Assembly (NCBI RefSeq): GCF_001908185.1
Contig: NZ_LGHM01000026.1
Span: 22,653 to 86,652, forward strand
Source of the DNA: Bradyrhizobium sp. AS23.2
Lineage (GTDB): Bacteria > Pseudomonadota > Alphaproteobacteria > Rhizobiales > Xanthobacteraceae
Direction of reading: 5' to 3'
Length of the DNA: 64,000 nt
Shown here: positions 7,964-15,320 of the stretch, piece after piece
Layout: every line of letters begins with the position of its first letter
Numbering within the stretch: the first letter of the stretch is position 1
Notes under the pieces: model-generated
The model's database searches: none
Told to the model about the DNA's origin: nothing
Seen by the model: the letters and a program-made list of their open reading frames with translations, nothing else
Translations under genes and position numbers: made by a program

Positions 7964-9133
7964 GTGCCGTCTGCTGTCACTTCATTGCATCTCACCCGCC
8001 GGGCCCTCGCCCAGGCAGCGCTCGTTCCCCTTGCAATCGCGCTTGGCGGATCGCGCCGTGCATTCGCGGATTCTGACATGTTCGCGGAGATGCGTGAGAT
8101 CGTTGCCAATGAGCTGGCGCCGACGATGACACCGGACCAGCCGGGCGGCCTTGCTGCCGCGCTTTGTGCCGGCGGCCTTGTCGAGTTCTTCAACTATGGC
8201 TTTGCCGACGACACCACACGCAGGCCGGTCACATCGGACACGCTGTTCAACCTCGGCTCCCTGCGAAAGCCCTTCGAGGCGACGCTGGTCGCGCTCGGCA
8301 CGCTTCGCGACGAGCTGCGGCTCGACGACCGCCTGCCAAAGTATCTGCCCGAACTCACCGGCGACTATGTCCGCCGCGTGACCGTCGGCCAGCTCGCCAC
8401 GCACACGTCGGGCATGCTGCTCCCGACCGACCATCCACCCTGGCCGAACGACTCATTAACGCAGGCGCAGTTCATTGACATGTTCAACGCCTGGAAGCCG
8501 CAGGCCGGCGAAGTTCCCGGCAAGCAGCGCGTTTACAGCCATGCCTGCTACGTGCTGCTTCAGCTCGTGCTCGAGCGATGTTACGACGCCCCGATCGCAA
8601 CGCTGTTCGAGCAGCGCATCCTCGGGCCGCTCGGCATGAATGCGACCTGCGTCCCCGAGCGCGGTGAAGACAACCGCGCTGTCATGGATGCGGCGTGGAT
8701 GCAGCGTGTCGTGCAAGGGTATTCGTATCAGGGCGTGGCGATCGGACCGCCCGGCAACCAGCAGAGCTACTTTGATTTCCCCGGCACCGGCCAGATGTTC
8801 TCCTCAGCGCGGGACCTCGCGACCTTCGTGTCGGCCTGCGCCGACGGGCGATCGGTCGACCCGCATTTGCGCGAGGCACTGCGGATGACGCAGCGGGAGG
8901 CCTTCCGCATCGACGATAGATTCGGCGAGGCCATGGCCTGGGAGAATGTGCACCTTCCCGGCGTCACCATCGTCGACAAGCCCGGCGGCCTCAACAACGC
9001 CTCCGGCTATCTCGGCCTTGTCCCGGCGCGACGGATCGGCATCGTCCTGCTCGCCAATCGCAGCGAATATCCGCACGAGATCGTCCGTTACAGTATCCTG
9101 CCGGCGCTGGCGCGGCTAGTGGCTTCGCACTGA
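7964..9133 (+). CDS. Secreted serine hydrolase, beta-lactamase (class C-like) family
   Basis: About 389 aa from a GTG start, with a Tat-like leader (LTRRALAQAALVPLAIAL). The SxxK nucleophile motif appears as GSLRKPF near residue 99. The second motif position reads VYSHACY where AmpC has YxN, and the KTG position reads DKPGGLNNASG. These changes suggest a DD-peptidase or esterase-like member rather than a true beta-lactamase, although the fold call is firm. It diverges from the ArsR gene. The start is uncertain because no good ribosome site precedes the GTG. Confidence 0.8.
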   Translation: MPSAVTSLHLTRRALAQAALVPLAIALGGSRRAFADSDMFAEMREIVANELAPTMTPDQPGGLAAALCAGGLVEFFNYGFADDTTRRPVTSDTLFNLGSLRKPFEATLVALGTLRDELRLDDRLPKYLPELTGDYVRRVTVGQLATHTSGMLLPTDHPPWPNDSLTQAQFIDMFNAWKPQAGEVPGKQRVYSHACYVLLQLVLERCYDAPIATLFEQRILGPLGMNATCVPERGEDNRAVMDAAWMQRVVQGYSYQGVAIGPPGNQQSYFDFPGTGQMFSSARDLATFVSACADGRSVDPHLREALRMTQREAFRIDDRFGEAMAWENVHLPGVTIVDKPGGLNNASGYLGLVPARRIGIVLLANRSEYPHEIVRYSILPALARLVASH

Positions 9134-9224
9134 ACCTTGTGCCCCAGGGGCTGCGCGTTGCCCTTCATGCAGTGACGCGCGCAAGCCCGCGTCACATGCG
9201 AGACCCCGATTCGAAGCGGCCTGC

Positions 9225-9929
9225 TCAGACCGACCGCGTCAGTCCGCCGTCGACACGGATATTCTGGCCGGTGATGTAGGCTGCGCCGTCGGAGGCCAGG
9301 AACGAGATCGTCGCAGCGATCTCCTCGACCTTGCCGTAGCGCTTCATCGGCACGCTGTCGCGGCGCGCATCGGTCTGCGGCAGGCTGTCGATCCAGCCGG
9401 GCAGAACATTGTTCATCCGGATGTTGTCGGTGGCATAGGTGTCGGTGAATATCTTTGTGAAAGCGGCAAGGCCAGCGCGGAACACCGCGGAGGTCGGAAA
9501 CATTGCGCTCGGCTCGAACGCCCAGGCGGTCGAGATGTTGACGATGGCGCCAGCCTTCTGCGCCTGCATGACCGGTGTCACCAGCCGCGTCGGACGGATC
9601 ACGTTGAGCAGATAGGTATCGAGGCCGGTGTGCCACTGCTCGTCGGTGATCTCCGTGATCGGCGCGCGCGGGCCGTGGCCAGCGCTGTTGACGAGCACGT
9701 CGATGCGGCCCCACCTGGCAAGCGCGCCGTCGACGAGACGCTTCAGATCGTCGTTCGACTTGTTGGAGCCGGTGACACCGATCCCGCCGAGCTCGGCCGC
9801 CAGCGCCTCGCCCTTGCCGGAGGACGACAGGATCGCAACGCGAAATCCGTCGGCCGCGAGCCGCCGCGCAGCCTCTGCCCCCATGCCGCTGCCGCCCGCG
9901 GTGACGAGTGCGACCTTCTCTGCTGCCAT
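9225..9929 (-). CDS. SDR-family oxidoreductase with altered active site
   Basis: 234-aa Rossmann protein. The cofactor motif is VTAGGSGMGAEAAR, NSAG stands for the usual NNAG, and the C-terminal GQNIRVDGGLTRSV is typical of classical SDRs. The catalytic YxxxK is not visible: where most members have YxxSKAAL this protein reads SAVFRAGLAAFTK, so Tyr appears replaced by Ser and Lys by Arg. The upstream Ser (NISTAWAF) is present. It may bind NAD(P) without the standard chemistry, or belong to a divergent subgroup. It is convergent with the serine hydrolase gene and divergent from the acetyltransferase gene. Confidence 0.85.
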   Translation of the reverse strand: MAAEKVALVTAGGSGMGAEAARRLAADGFRVAILSSSGKGEALAAELGGIGVTGSNKSNDDLKRLVDGALARWGRIDVLVNSAGHGPRAPITEITDEQWHTGLDTYLLNVIRPTRLVTPVMQAQKAGAIVNISTAWAFEPSAMFPTSAVFRAGLAAFTKIFTDTYATDNIRMNNVLPGWIDSLPQTDARRDSVPMKRYGKVEEIAATISFLASDGAAYITGQNIRVDGGLTRSV

Positions 9930-10045
9930 GACCGATCATCCCTGTGTTGAGGCGAGCCGCAGGCTCGGCCTATCATGAGGCCTTCTACAGCCGGATCGGC
10001 CGGCAGGTCCACTGTCGAAGGCATCCGTCATGAGTGACTGGTAAG

Positions 10046-10888
10046 ATGAGCGATTTGCAAATCCGCAATATGCGCCCCGAGGAGATCGCCATTGCCGTCG
10101 ACTGGGCCGCGGCCGAGGGCTGGAATCCGGGTCTTGCGGATGCCGCCTGCTTCGCGCTTCCCGACGCGGAGGGCTTCTTCGTTGGCGAGATCGACGGCGA
10201 GCCGGTCGCGACCGTCTCCTGCGTCAATTACGATGATCGCTTCGCCTTCCTTGGCTTCTACATCGTGCGTGCGGATCTTCGCGGCTCGGGCTACGGCCTG
10301 CGCATCTGGAACGCGGCGATCGCGCATGCGGGCGCTCGCGTAATCGGGCTCGACGGCGTCGTGGCACAGCAGGACAATTACAGGAAATCTGGCTTCCAGC
10401 TTGCATACGCGAATATCCGCTATGGCGGCATCGTCGCGGCGCCGCCGAAGCCACCCGCTGATGTCCTAGCAATCAACGACATTCCATTCGCGCTTGTTGA
10501 AGCCGACGACGCCACGGTCTTCCCTGCAGCGCGTAGCCCCTTCCTGCGCGCCTGGTTCAATACGGCCGGCCATGTCGGCCGCGCGCTGCTGCGCGATGGC
10601 GAGCTCGCCGCATGGGGCGTCATCCGGCCTTGCCGGACCGGCCACAAGATCGGCCCGCTCGTCGCCGACGATCGCGCGGCGGCGGACGCCGTTGTGCAGG
10701 CCCTGCTGGAAAGTGCAGGTGGCAGCGAAGTCTTTCTCGACGTCCCCGCAGTCAATCGCGAGGCGATTGCGGTCGCAGAATCGCTCGGCCTCAAGCCGGT
10801 GTTCGAGACGGCGCGGATGTACACAGGGCCGATCAAGCCGCCACGGATCCACCGCGTCTTCGGCGTGACGAGCTTTGAGCTCGGCTAG
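10046..10888 (+). CDS. GNAT acetyltransferase, YitH-like with C-terminal second domain
   Basis: About 280 aa. The N-terminal half is a GNAT domain: IRNMRPEEIAIAVDWAAAEG, then GEPVATVSCVNY, the acetyl-CoA loop region VRADLRGSGYGLRIW, and QQDNYRKSGF. The C-terminal half starting near DIPFALVEADDATVF resembles the second domain of YitH/HolE-type proteins (acetyltransferase-like, DUF1248 group). The acetyl acceptor is unknown. ATG at 10046 is chosen; an in-frame GTG at 10034 is an alternative. It is divergent from the SDR gene and convergent with the next gene, ending 4 bases from it. Confidence 0.85.
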   Translation: MSDLQIRNMRPEEIAIAVDWAAAEGWNPGLADAACFALPDAEGFFVGEIDGEPVATVSCVNYDDRFAFLGFYIVRADLRGSGYGLRIWNAAIAHAGARVIGLDGVVAQQDNYRKSGFQLAYANIRYGGIVAAPPKPPADVLAINDIPFALVEADDATVFPAARSPFLRAWFNTAGHVGRALLRDGELAAWGVIRPCRTGHKIGPLVADDRAAADAVVQALLESAGGSEVFLDVPAVNREAIAVAESLGLKPVFETARMYTGPIKPPRIHRVFGVTSFELG

Positions 10889-10892
10889 CCGC

Positions 10893-11342
10893 TCAGTAGC
10901 AGCGCATGATGTTCACGGTGTGGTCGCCGCCGCCGCGGCCCGGCACCGTCACCTGCTCGGTCGGGCAGCTCGGCACATAGGGCCGGTCGGACGGCACGAC
11001 GTTCGGCGGGAAGCGATGCGTCCAATCCCAGGGAACGTTATAAGTGTTGGTGTAGCTCACGTCGTTAGAGAGCGGCTGCTGCCCTGCATCGACGAAAGGC
11101 TGGCTGTAGGTCGCGCCATCGTAGAAGAACGCGCCTCCGCCCGGCCAATAGACCCAGGGATTGTTACGGCCGCGGAACCGAGCACCCGGCGCGATCGGCG
11201 GACGCGCCACCGCGCGGGAAGGCGTGGCGGTCAGCCCATGCGCGGCTGCGCCGCCGGGCCTGGCAAAACTGTCACTGGCAGCAAGGAGCAGCGCGGCTGC
11301 GCTAAGTGAGGCGAGCAACGCCCCATGTGATCTGGACATCAT
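10893..11342 (-). CDS. Small secreted protein of unknown function
   Basis: 149 aa from tandem ATG codons (11342 or 11339). A signal peptide (ALLASLSAAALLLAASDSFA) is followed by a proline-rich stretch and a Tyr/Trp/Pro-rich body: NPWVYWPGGGAFFYDGATY, VPWDWTHRFPPNV, RPYVPSCPTEQVTVPG. Two cysteines near the C-terminus could form a disulfide. I do not recognise the family. It has no curlin repeats, but it is the last gene of the minus-strand run of secreted proteins and could be an accessory of that cluster. Confidence 0.7.
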   Translation of the reverse strand: MMSRSHGALLASLSAAALLLAASDSFARPGGAAAHGLTATPSRAVARPPIAPGARFRGRNNPWVYWPGGGAFFYDGATYSQPFVDAGQQPLSNDVSYTNTYNVPWDWTHRFPPNVVPSDRPYVPSCPTEQVTVPGRGGGDHTVNIMRCY

Positions 11343-11642
11343 GATACGCACCAACTCGTTTGGCTTCGCGATAGCGGCTCCCCATTGCACGCTAAGCCGG
11401 GCCGTAACCCGCCCGCAAACGTATAATTAATTGTTGGTTAAGGCGCGGGATTGACGGGGAACAGGGTGCAGCATGACGTCTGGAATTCCCGGCTGGTTTC
11501 AAGGACTTCGTTCCATGGAACGCTGTTTCATAACCAGTTGACCGGAGTTGATCGCGCCAGCCGGATACGTCCGGAACGCTCCCGTAGCGCCCGCTTGCAA
11601 CCAGGCCCGGTCGTTCTCTCACCGACGATGGGCCTCGGTACG
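11343..11642. other. Intergenic gap, probable promoter only
   Basis: 300 bases without a supportable gene. An AT-rich run around 11418-11440 (containing TATAATTAATTGTTGG) lies upstream of the minus-strand gene at 11342 and may hold its promoter. Possible readings through the rest have no start signal or family resemblance. Confidence 0.5.
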
Positions 11643-11933
11643 TCAGTGGGGCTGCTGCTTGCGCAGCCAATCGAGCAAGTCCTGCGCGTTTCCCGTGCCC
11701 TGCGATACGATCGCGGTGTTTCCACCGCTACGACGGTAGACCGTCGTGCGTCCGGGCTCCTTGTCGACCCTGACCTCGGCCTGTGCCGGATCACCACTTT
11801 GCGTGATGACGGCCGTGCCGTTCTCGTCCTGGACTACGGTGGTGTGGCCGTCGCCGGTCTCACCGGCGCCGGCCGGTCCGGCTGATATTGCTGCCATGAT
11901 GCCCATTCCTGCTGCGAGTATGGTGAACCTCAT
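11643..11933 (-). CDS. Small secreted protein with weak curlin-like repeats
   Basis: 96 aa. The signal peptide MRFTILAAGMGIMAAISAGP is followed by a short acidic and polar region with two loosely curlin-like stretches (NGTAVITQSGDPAQAEV and GGNTAIVSQGTGNAQ). A basic C-terminal tail, DLLDWLRKQQPH, closes the protein. The repeat resemblance is weaker than in the four neighbours upstream, so it may be a minor subunit, nucleator or chaperone-like partner (inference). The start at 11933 has GAGG upstream. It follows the next curlin-like gene by 20 bases and is probably in the same transcript. Confidence 0.7.
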   Translation of the reverse strand: MRFTILAAGMGIMAAISAGPAGAGETGDGHTTVVQDENGTAVITQSGDPAQAEVRVDKEPGRTTVYRRSGGNTAIVSQGTGNAQDLLDWLRKQQPH

Positions 11934-11953
11934 GTCACACCTCACCTTCTCGA

Positions 11954-12466
11954 CTACCGCCCGAACTGGAAAATCGACAGCCAGTTGAACCGCCCGAACT
12001 GCTGCACCGCCCCCGTGTTCATGTCGCCGATCTGGAGCAGAAGAGCGTTCGTGGAATTGCCGACCTGGGTGATGTCGGCGATGTTGTTCACGCCGGACTG
12101 ACCGATCGCCGCGTTGGTAGTGCCACCGATCTGGATTAAATCGACATAGTTCCTTGTGCCGTTCTGGACAATGGTCGCATCGACAGTTCCCGTGCCGCCG
12201 AACTGAATCACCCGCGCGATATTGATGCTGCTGTTCTCCACGATCGTGATCGGCTGCGGATTGTTGCCGTACTCCACGACCGTCTGGATGCTCACGCTCG
12301 GGTTCGTGACACCGCCTTGCATGAGTCCGCCGCCTTGGAGTCCTCCGCCGCCTTGAAGTCCGGCGAATGGCGATGGCCTGGATCCGGCCGATGCCTCGGA
12401 CGCAACGCTGATGGCGGCGAGCAGCGCCAACAGCGCCAATAACTTCCTACCGTACCTCAACCCCAT
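11954..12466 (-). CDS. Curlin-like repeat protein (secreted, 170 aa)
   Basis: Signal peptide about 28 residues (LLALLALLAAISVASEASA) and a Gly-rich linker (LQGGGGLQGGGLMQGG). A repeat region follows in which Q-[IVL]-G-x-x-N-x-A-like units recur: IQIGGTTNAAIGQSG, ITQVGNSTNALLLQIG, MNTGAVQQFGRFNWL. Curlin subunits of this kind stack as beta-solenoid units and form extracellular amyloid. The start at 12466 follows GGGGGAAAGGTG, a strong ribosome site. It is the longest member of the cluster and the only one with the Gly-rich linker after the leader. Confidence 0.8.
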   Translation of the reverse strand: MGLRYGRKLLALLALLAAISVASEASAGSRPSPFAGLQGGGGLQGGGLMQGGVTNPSVSIQTVVEYGNNPQPITIVENSSINIARVIQFGGTGTVDATIVQNGTRNYVDLIQIGGTTNAAIGQSGVNNIADITQVGNSTNALLLQIGDMNTGAVQQFGRFNWLSIFQFGR

Positions 12467-12513
12467 CACCTTTCCCCCTGCCGGTTCCTGACCAAGGCGA
12501 GCCCGCGTTCACC

Positions 12514-12924
12514 TTACGGGCTAGTTTGGACCACTGTCGACGAGTTGACCTTGCCGAACTGCGCGATCGCTCCCGCATTCATCGTGCCGAGCTGCGACAG
12601 GACGCTCGTCGCCGACTGGCCGGTCTGGCCGACGAACGCGAAATTATTCATGCCGGTCTGCCCGACCGAAGCCGATGTCGTCCCGCCGAATTGCAGGATG
12701 CCGACCGCGTTATTCGAGCCGTTCTGGGTGACAGTCGCGCTGGTGTTACCGCCGATCATGAACACGCCGGCCATGTTGGTCGAACTGCTCTGGTTCAAGA
12801 CGACCGGCGGCCCGTTGACCGAGACGATCGTCTTTATGTCAGCGCCTTGCGCCCGCGCAGGGCCGTTCGCGGCGAAACAGGAGACGAGGACCGCCGTCGC
12901 AACGACCAGAAGATGCTTGTTCAT
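12514..12924 (-). CDS. Curlin-like repeat protein (secreted, 136 aa)
   Basis: The leader MNKHLLVVATAVLVSCFAAN is followed by a region of repeats with spacing of roughly 20 residues: NMAGVFMIGGNTSATVTQNG, NNAVGILQFGGTTSASVGQTG, MNNFAFVGQTGQSA, MNAGAIAQFGKVNSSTVVQ. The Q-x-G-x-x-N pattern is the curlin signature, as in CsgA/CsgB. ATG at 12924 is six bases after GGAGG; the ATG just before it is too close. It is likely co-transcribed with the following gene (47-base gap). Proposed role: structural subunit of an extracellular fibre (inference from repeats only). Confidence 0.8.
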   Translation of the reverse strand: MNKHLLVVATAVLVSCFAANGPARAQGADIKTIVSVNGPPVVLNQSSSTNMAGVFMIGGNTSATVTQNGSNNAVGILQFGGTTSASVGQTGMNNFAFVGQTGQSATSVLSQLGTMNAGAIAQFGKVNSSTVVQTSP

Positions 12925-12968
12925 CATATGCCTCCACACTATCTGCCGAGCCAAAACACGATCTCAGG

Positions 12969-13362
12969 TCAGGGAGCCTGCTGCAAAATCGTGGAGCCGT
13001 TCAGAATGCCAAGCTGGGACACCCCGGCAGCATTGTTCAAACCAATCTGGCCGATCAAGCTCGTGTTGGCGCCGCCGACCTGACCGACCGCGGCGTTATT
13101 GGTCGCGGTGGGGGGTCGTGCCGCCCTGTCCTATCGTCGCCGAATTGACCGAGGCCAGCGATCCCAACTGCAAGCTCGATGCGATGTTGGTCGCGCCGAA
13201 TTGCAGCGTCGTCGCGGTGTTGTTCACCGGGCCGGTCTGCACTGTGGACGAGAGATTTGTCGCACCGAACTGCAACACGCTAACCGAGTTGGCAGCTTGG
13301 GCCTCGACAGCGGTCAGTGCGCTCAGCATGACGACCGTCGTGAAGAGATGTTTCATGCGCAT
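12969..13362 (-). pseudogene. Curlin-like repeat gene interrupted by a one-base frameshift
   Basis: As written, reading from 13362 gives a leader (MKHLFTTVVMLSALTAVEAQ) and repeats such as VLQFGATNLSSTVQTG, TTLQFGATNIASSLQLG and ATIGQGGTT, then stops at 13096. Dropping one base of the G6 run at 13110-13115 restores an open frame. That frame continues as TNNAAVGQVGGANTSLIGQIG, NNAAGVSQLGILNGSTILQQ to a TGA at 12969. The restored tail is plainly curlin-like, so the gene was intact until recently, is phase-variable, or carries a sequencing error. The restored protein would be about 130 aa, the same size as its neighbours. Confidence 0.8.
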
Positions 13363-13501
13363 GTCAATTCCTCCGCGAAACGTCAGCCGTCGATCCGCCG
13401 CCTCGTTGGGCAAGCTCATCGCGGTCATTTCGAGTATGGCTTGTCGAGTATTGCCCGGACGCGCCGCTCAGTGGACGCGCCCGGGCCGATACGGGGCTGG
13501 C

Positions 13502-13894
13502 TTAGTGCTGCGTAATGGTGCTGAGGTTGATTCCGCCGCCAATCTGCCCAACGGCGGCGGCGTTGTTCGGCGGGAGGCCGAAGAGCGTGGTCTGGCTGAT
13601 CGAGCTGGCGTTGTTGCCGGTGGCAACCTGCCCAGTGGTGGCCGCGTTGCCGAAGACGCCAATCTGGGTCACCGAGCTCGCATTGTTGAGCGACGGAGAG
13701 GTCGTGCCCTGCATGGTGCTCGCGCTGTTCACGAGGCCAAGCTGGAAGGTGGTCGAGGAGTCATTCACGTGGCCCTGCTGGTTCACGGCGGAGGCGTTTA
13801 CTGCGCCGATCTGAAAGGTGCTCGCCGTGTTGGCAGCCTGAGCCGCTGAGGACAGAGCGAACACGGCAACGGATGCAAGAAACAATTTGCGCAT
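13502..13894 (-). CDS. Curlin-like repeat protein (secreted, 130 aa)
   Basis: Leader MRKLFLASVAVFALSSAAQA, then repeats: STFQIGAVNASAVNQQGHVN, STTFQLGLVNSASTMQG, SSVTQIGVFGNAATTGQV, NNASSISQTTLFG and NNAAAVGQIGGGINLSTITQ. The Q-[IL]-G-x-[VF]-[NG] core recurs four times. The start at 13894 has AAGGG upstream. It is the most upstream of the curlin-like genes and is separated by 166 bases from the response-regulator gene in the same orientation, so it probably has its own promoter. Expected to be exported across both membranes as a fibre subunit (inference). Confidence 0.8.
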   Translation of the reverse strand: MRKLFLASVAVFALSSAAQAANTASTFQIGAVNASAVNQQGHVNDSSTTFQLGLVNSASTMQGTTSPSLNNASSVTQIGVFGNAATTGQVATGNNASSISQTTLFGLPPNNAAAVGQIGGGINLSTITQH

Positions 13895-14060
13895 GGGAAA
13901 TCCCTTTCTAGCCGAGTTGTCTAACTGGGTTCGGATGCCGTCTTGGAGCAGGCCGACATCGTAGGGATGACTCTGAACCGATCTCGCTCGATGCGACAGA
14001 CTGCAGTTCATGCTAGTCGATACGGACTAGACGACGCGCGATCACTTGCCGTCCGCAAAT

Positions 14061-14732
14061 CTAGATCTGCGTATGTCCAGCACCGAAGCGCTCCGCCTCG
14101 AGTCCCATACTGTCGATCAATCGCACAACCTCAATCGGCGAACGCAACTCGAGCTTCCGCATCATTCTGGCGCGGTGCACCTTCACCGTCACCTCGCTGA
14201 CGCCGAGCTTGGCCGCGATCTGCTTGGCGACGAGCCCCTGCGCCATCAGCAGCATGATCTCGCGCTCCCGTGCCGTCAGCGTCTGGACGCGCTGGCGCGC
14301 CTCGCGCTCCGCACTCTCACGCTCCAGACGCCGGCGATCGCGCTCGATGCCGTGCCTGATCGCATCGAGGATCTCCTGCTCGCGGAAGGGTTTTGGCAGA
14401 AACTCGACCGCCCCGCGCTTCATGGCCTCGACCGAGACGCGCACGTCCACGTGGCCGCTGATGAAGACGATCGGTATCTGCACGCCCGACTCCGCCAGCT
14501 TGCGCTGAAGCTCGAGGCCGGTCGGCGACGTGCCGGGAAAGCGGACGTCGAGCACCAGGCAGGATGGTCCGTTAGCTAGACTTTCGGCAATAAACTCGTC
14601 CGTTGAGGCAAACAACCTGACGTGATGTCCGGTCTCCTCGCAAAGGCTGCCAATCGCATTTCGAATCTGAATTTCGTCATCAACGACATAAACTGTGGCT
14701 TGGTTTGAAACTGTGGCTTGATTTGAATTCAT
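14061..14732 (-). CDS. FixJ/NarL-type response regulator
   Basis: 223 aa. The receiver domain (about residues 13-130) has VYVVDDE, the phospho-acceptor in CLVLDVRFPG, IVFISGH and LPKPF. A LuxR-type helix-turn-helix follows: TAREREIMLLMAQGLVAKQI, then VSEVTVKVHRARMMRKL. This order is that of FixJ-like regulators. No histidine kinase is adjacent. The gene lies directly upstream of, and co-oriented with, the curlin-like genes, so it may control them much as the LuxR-type CsgD controls curli (inference). The N-terminus contains a 6-residue duplication (SNQATV twice) from an 18-base tandem repeat. Confidence 0.92.
   Translation of the reverse strand: MNSNQATVSNQATVYVVDDEIQIRNAIGSLCEETGHHVRLFASTDEFIAESLANGPSCLVLDVRFPGTSPTGLELQRKLAESGVQIPIVFISGHVDVRVSVEAMKRGAVEFLPKPFREQEILDAIRHGIERDRRRLERESAEREARQRVQTLTAREREIMLLMAQGLVAKQIAAKLGVSEVTVKVHRARMMRKLELRSPIEVVRLIDSMGLEAERFGAGHTQI
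14692..14727. repeat. 18-base tandem duplication in the regulator's 5' end
   Basis: Two adjacent 18-base units, 14692-14709 and 14710-14727, differ at one base. They encode the doubled SNQATV at the N-terminus of the response regulator. The frame is preserved. Confidence 0.9.
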
Positions 14733-15320
14733 CGCAGCTAACTCCCCGAATTGGGGCTCGATGATCCGGCAACGAGCTCTCCATCATGATTGCAAGCGAT
14801 AAACAAGGTGCTGAATGAATTGGCGAGTGCGAACGAGCCGCAAAGGCTCGTCAGTTCCACGTTCTAGGGCAAAACGCCCGGTGGATACGAGTGAAGCAGT
14901 TAACATTTCGGAGTTCGTGATCGAAGGGGGCTCGAGGCCACCTTCGGCGCCGCAATGTCGAGGATGCGCCAATCCGGCGTCGAGCCCCTGGTATGGCCAA
15001 CTGTGTCACGGTGTTGCCACCCTTACGCCAAACTGAACACCGACCGGCCACTACTTCGGCCAGATCGGACGAGACGTTTAGTCAGCTATCGAGTTCGATA
15101 CCGCGCGCATCGATTTGAATACGCCCGGTATGGGTTCTGCGCAAATCACGAAAAGGCGCAGTCGCGGGCTTTACTTCTGAATCATAGAGCGCGCCCGTCC
15201 GTCGCCTTAAGAACGACGACATACTGCCGAGACACCGGGATCGCCTCGGGCGAATTGCAGCCATCTCTCGATTCCGGTCTTTCCGCCAACAAGGTCATTT
15301 CAAGGGCGGGGGTTCTTGAT
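14733..15320. other. Divergent intergenic region of 588 bases
   Basis: Separates the response-regulator gene from the exporter operon. It contains a short hairpin at 14833-14851 (ACGAGCC/GGCTCGT). The frame of the downstream exporter gene is open back to 14955, but that part has no signal or family resemblance and I treat it as non-coding. Promoters for both divergent transcripts should lie here; I cannot place them with confidence. Confidence 0.5.

Noticed and set aside
14955..15320. Upstream in-frame extension of the MacA-like gene
   Set aside because: No signal peptide or family match before the Met at 15321, where the membrane anchor begins.
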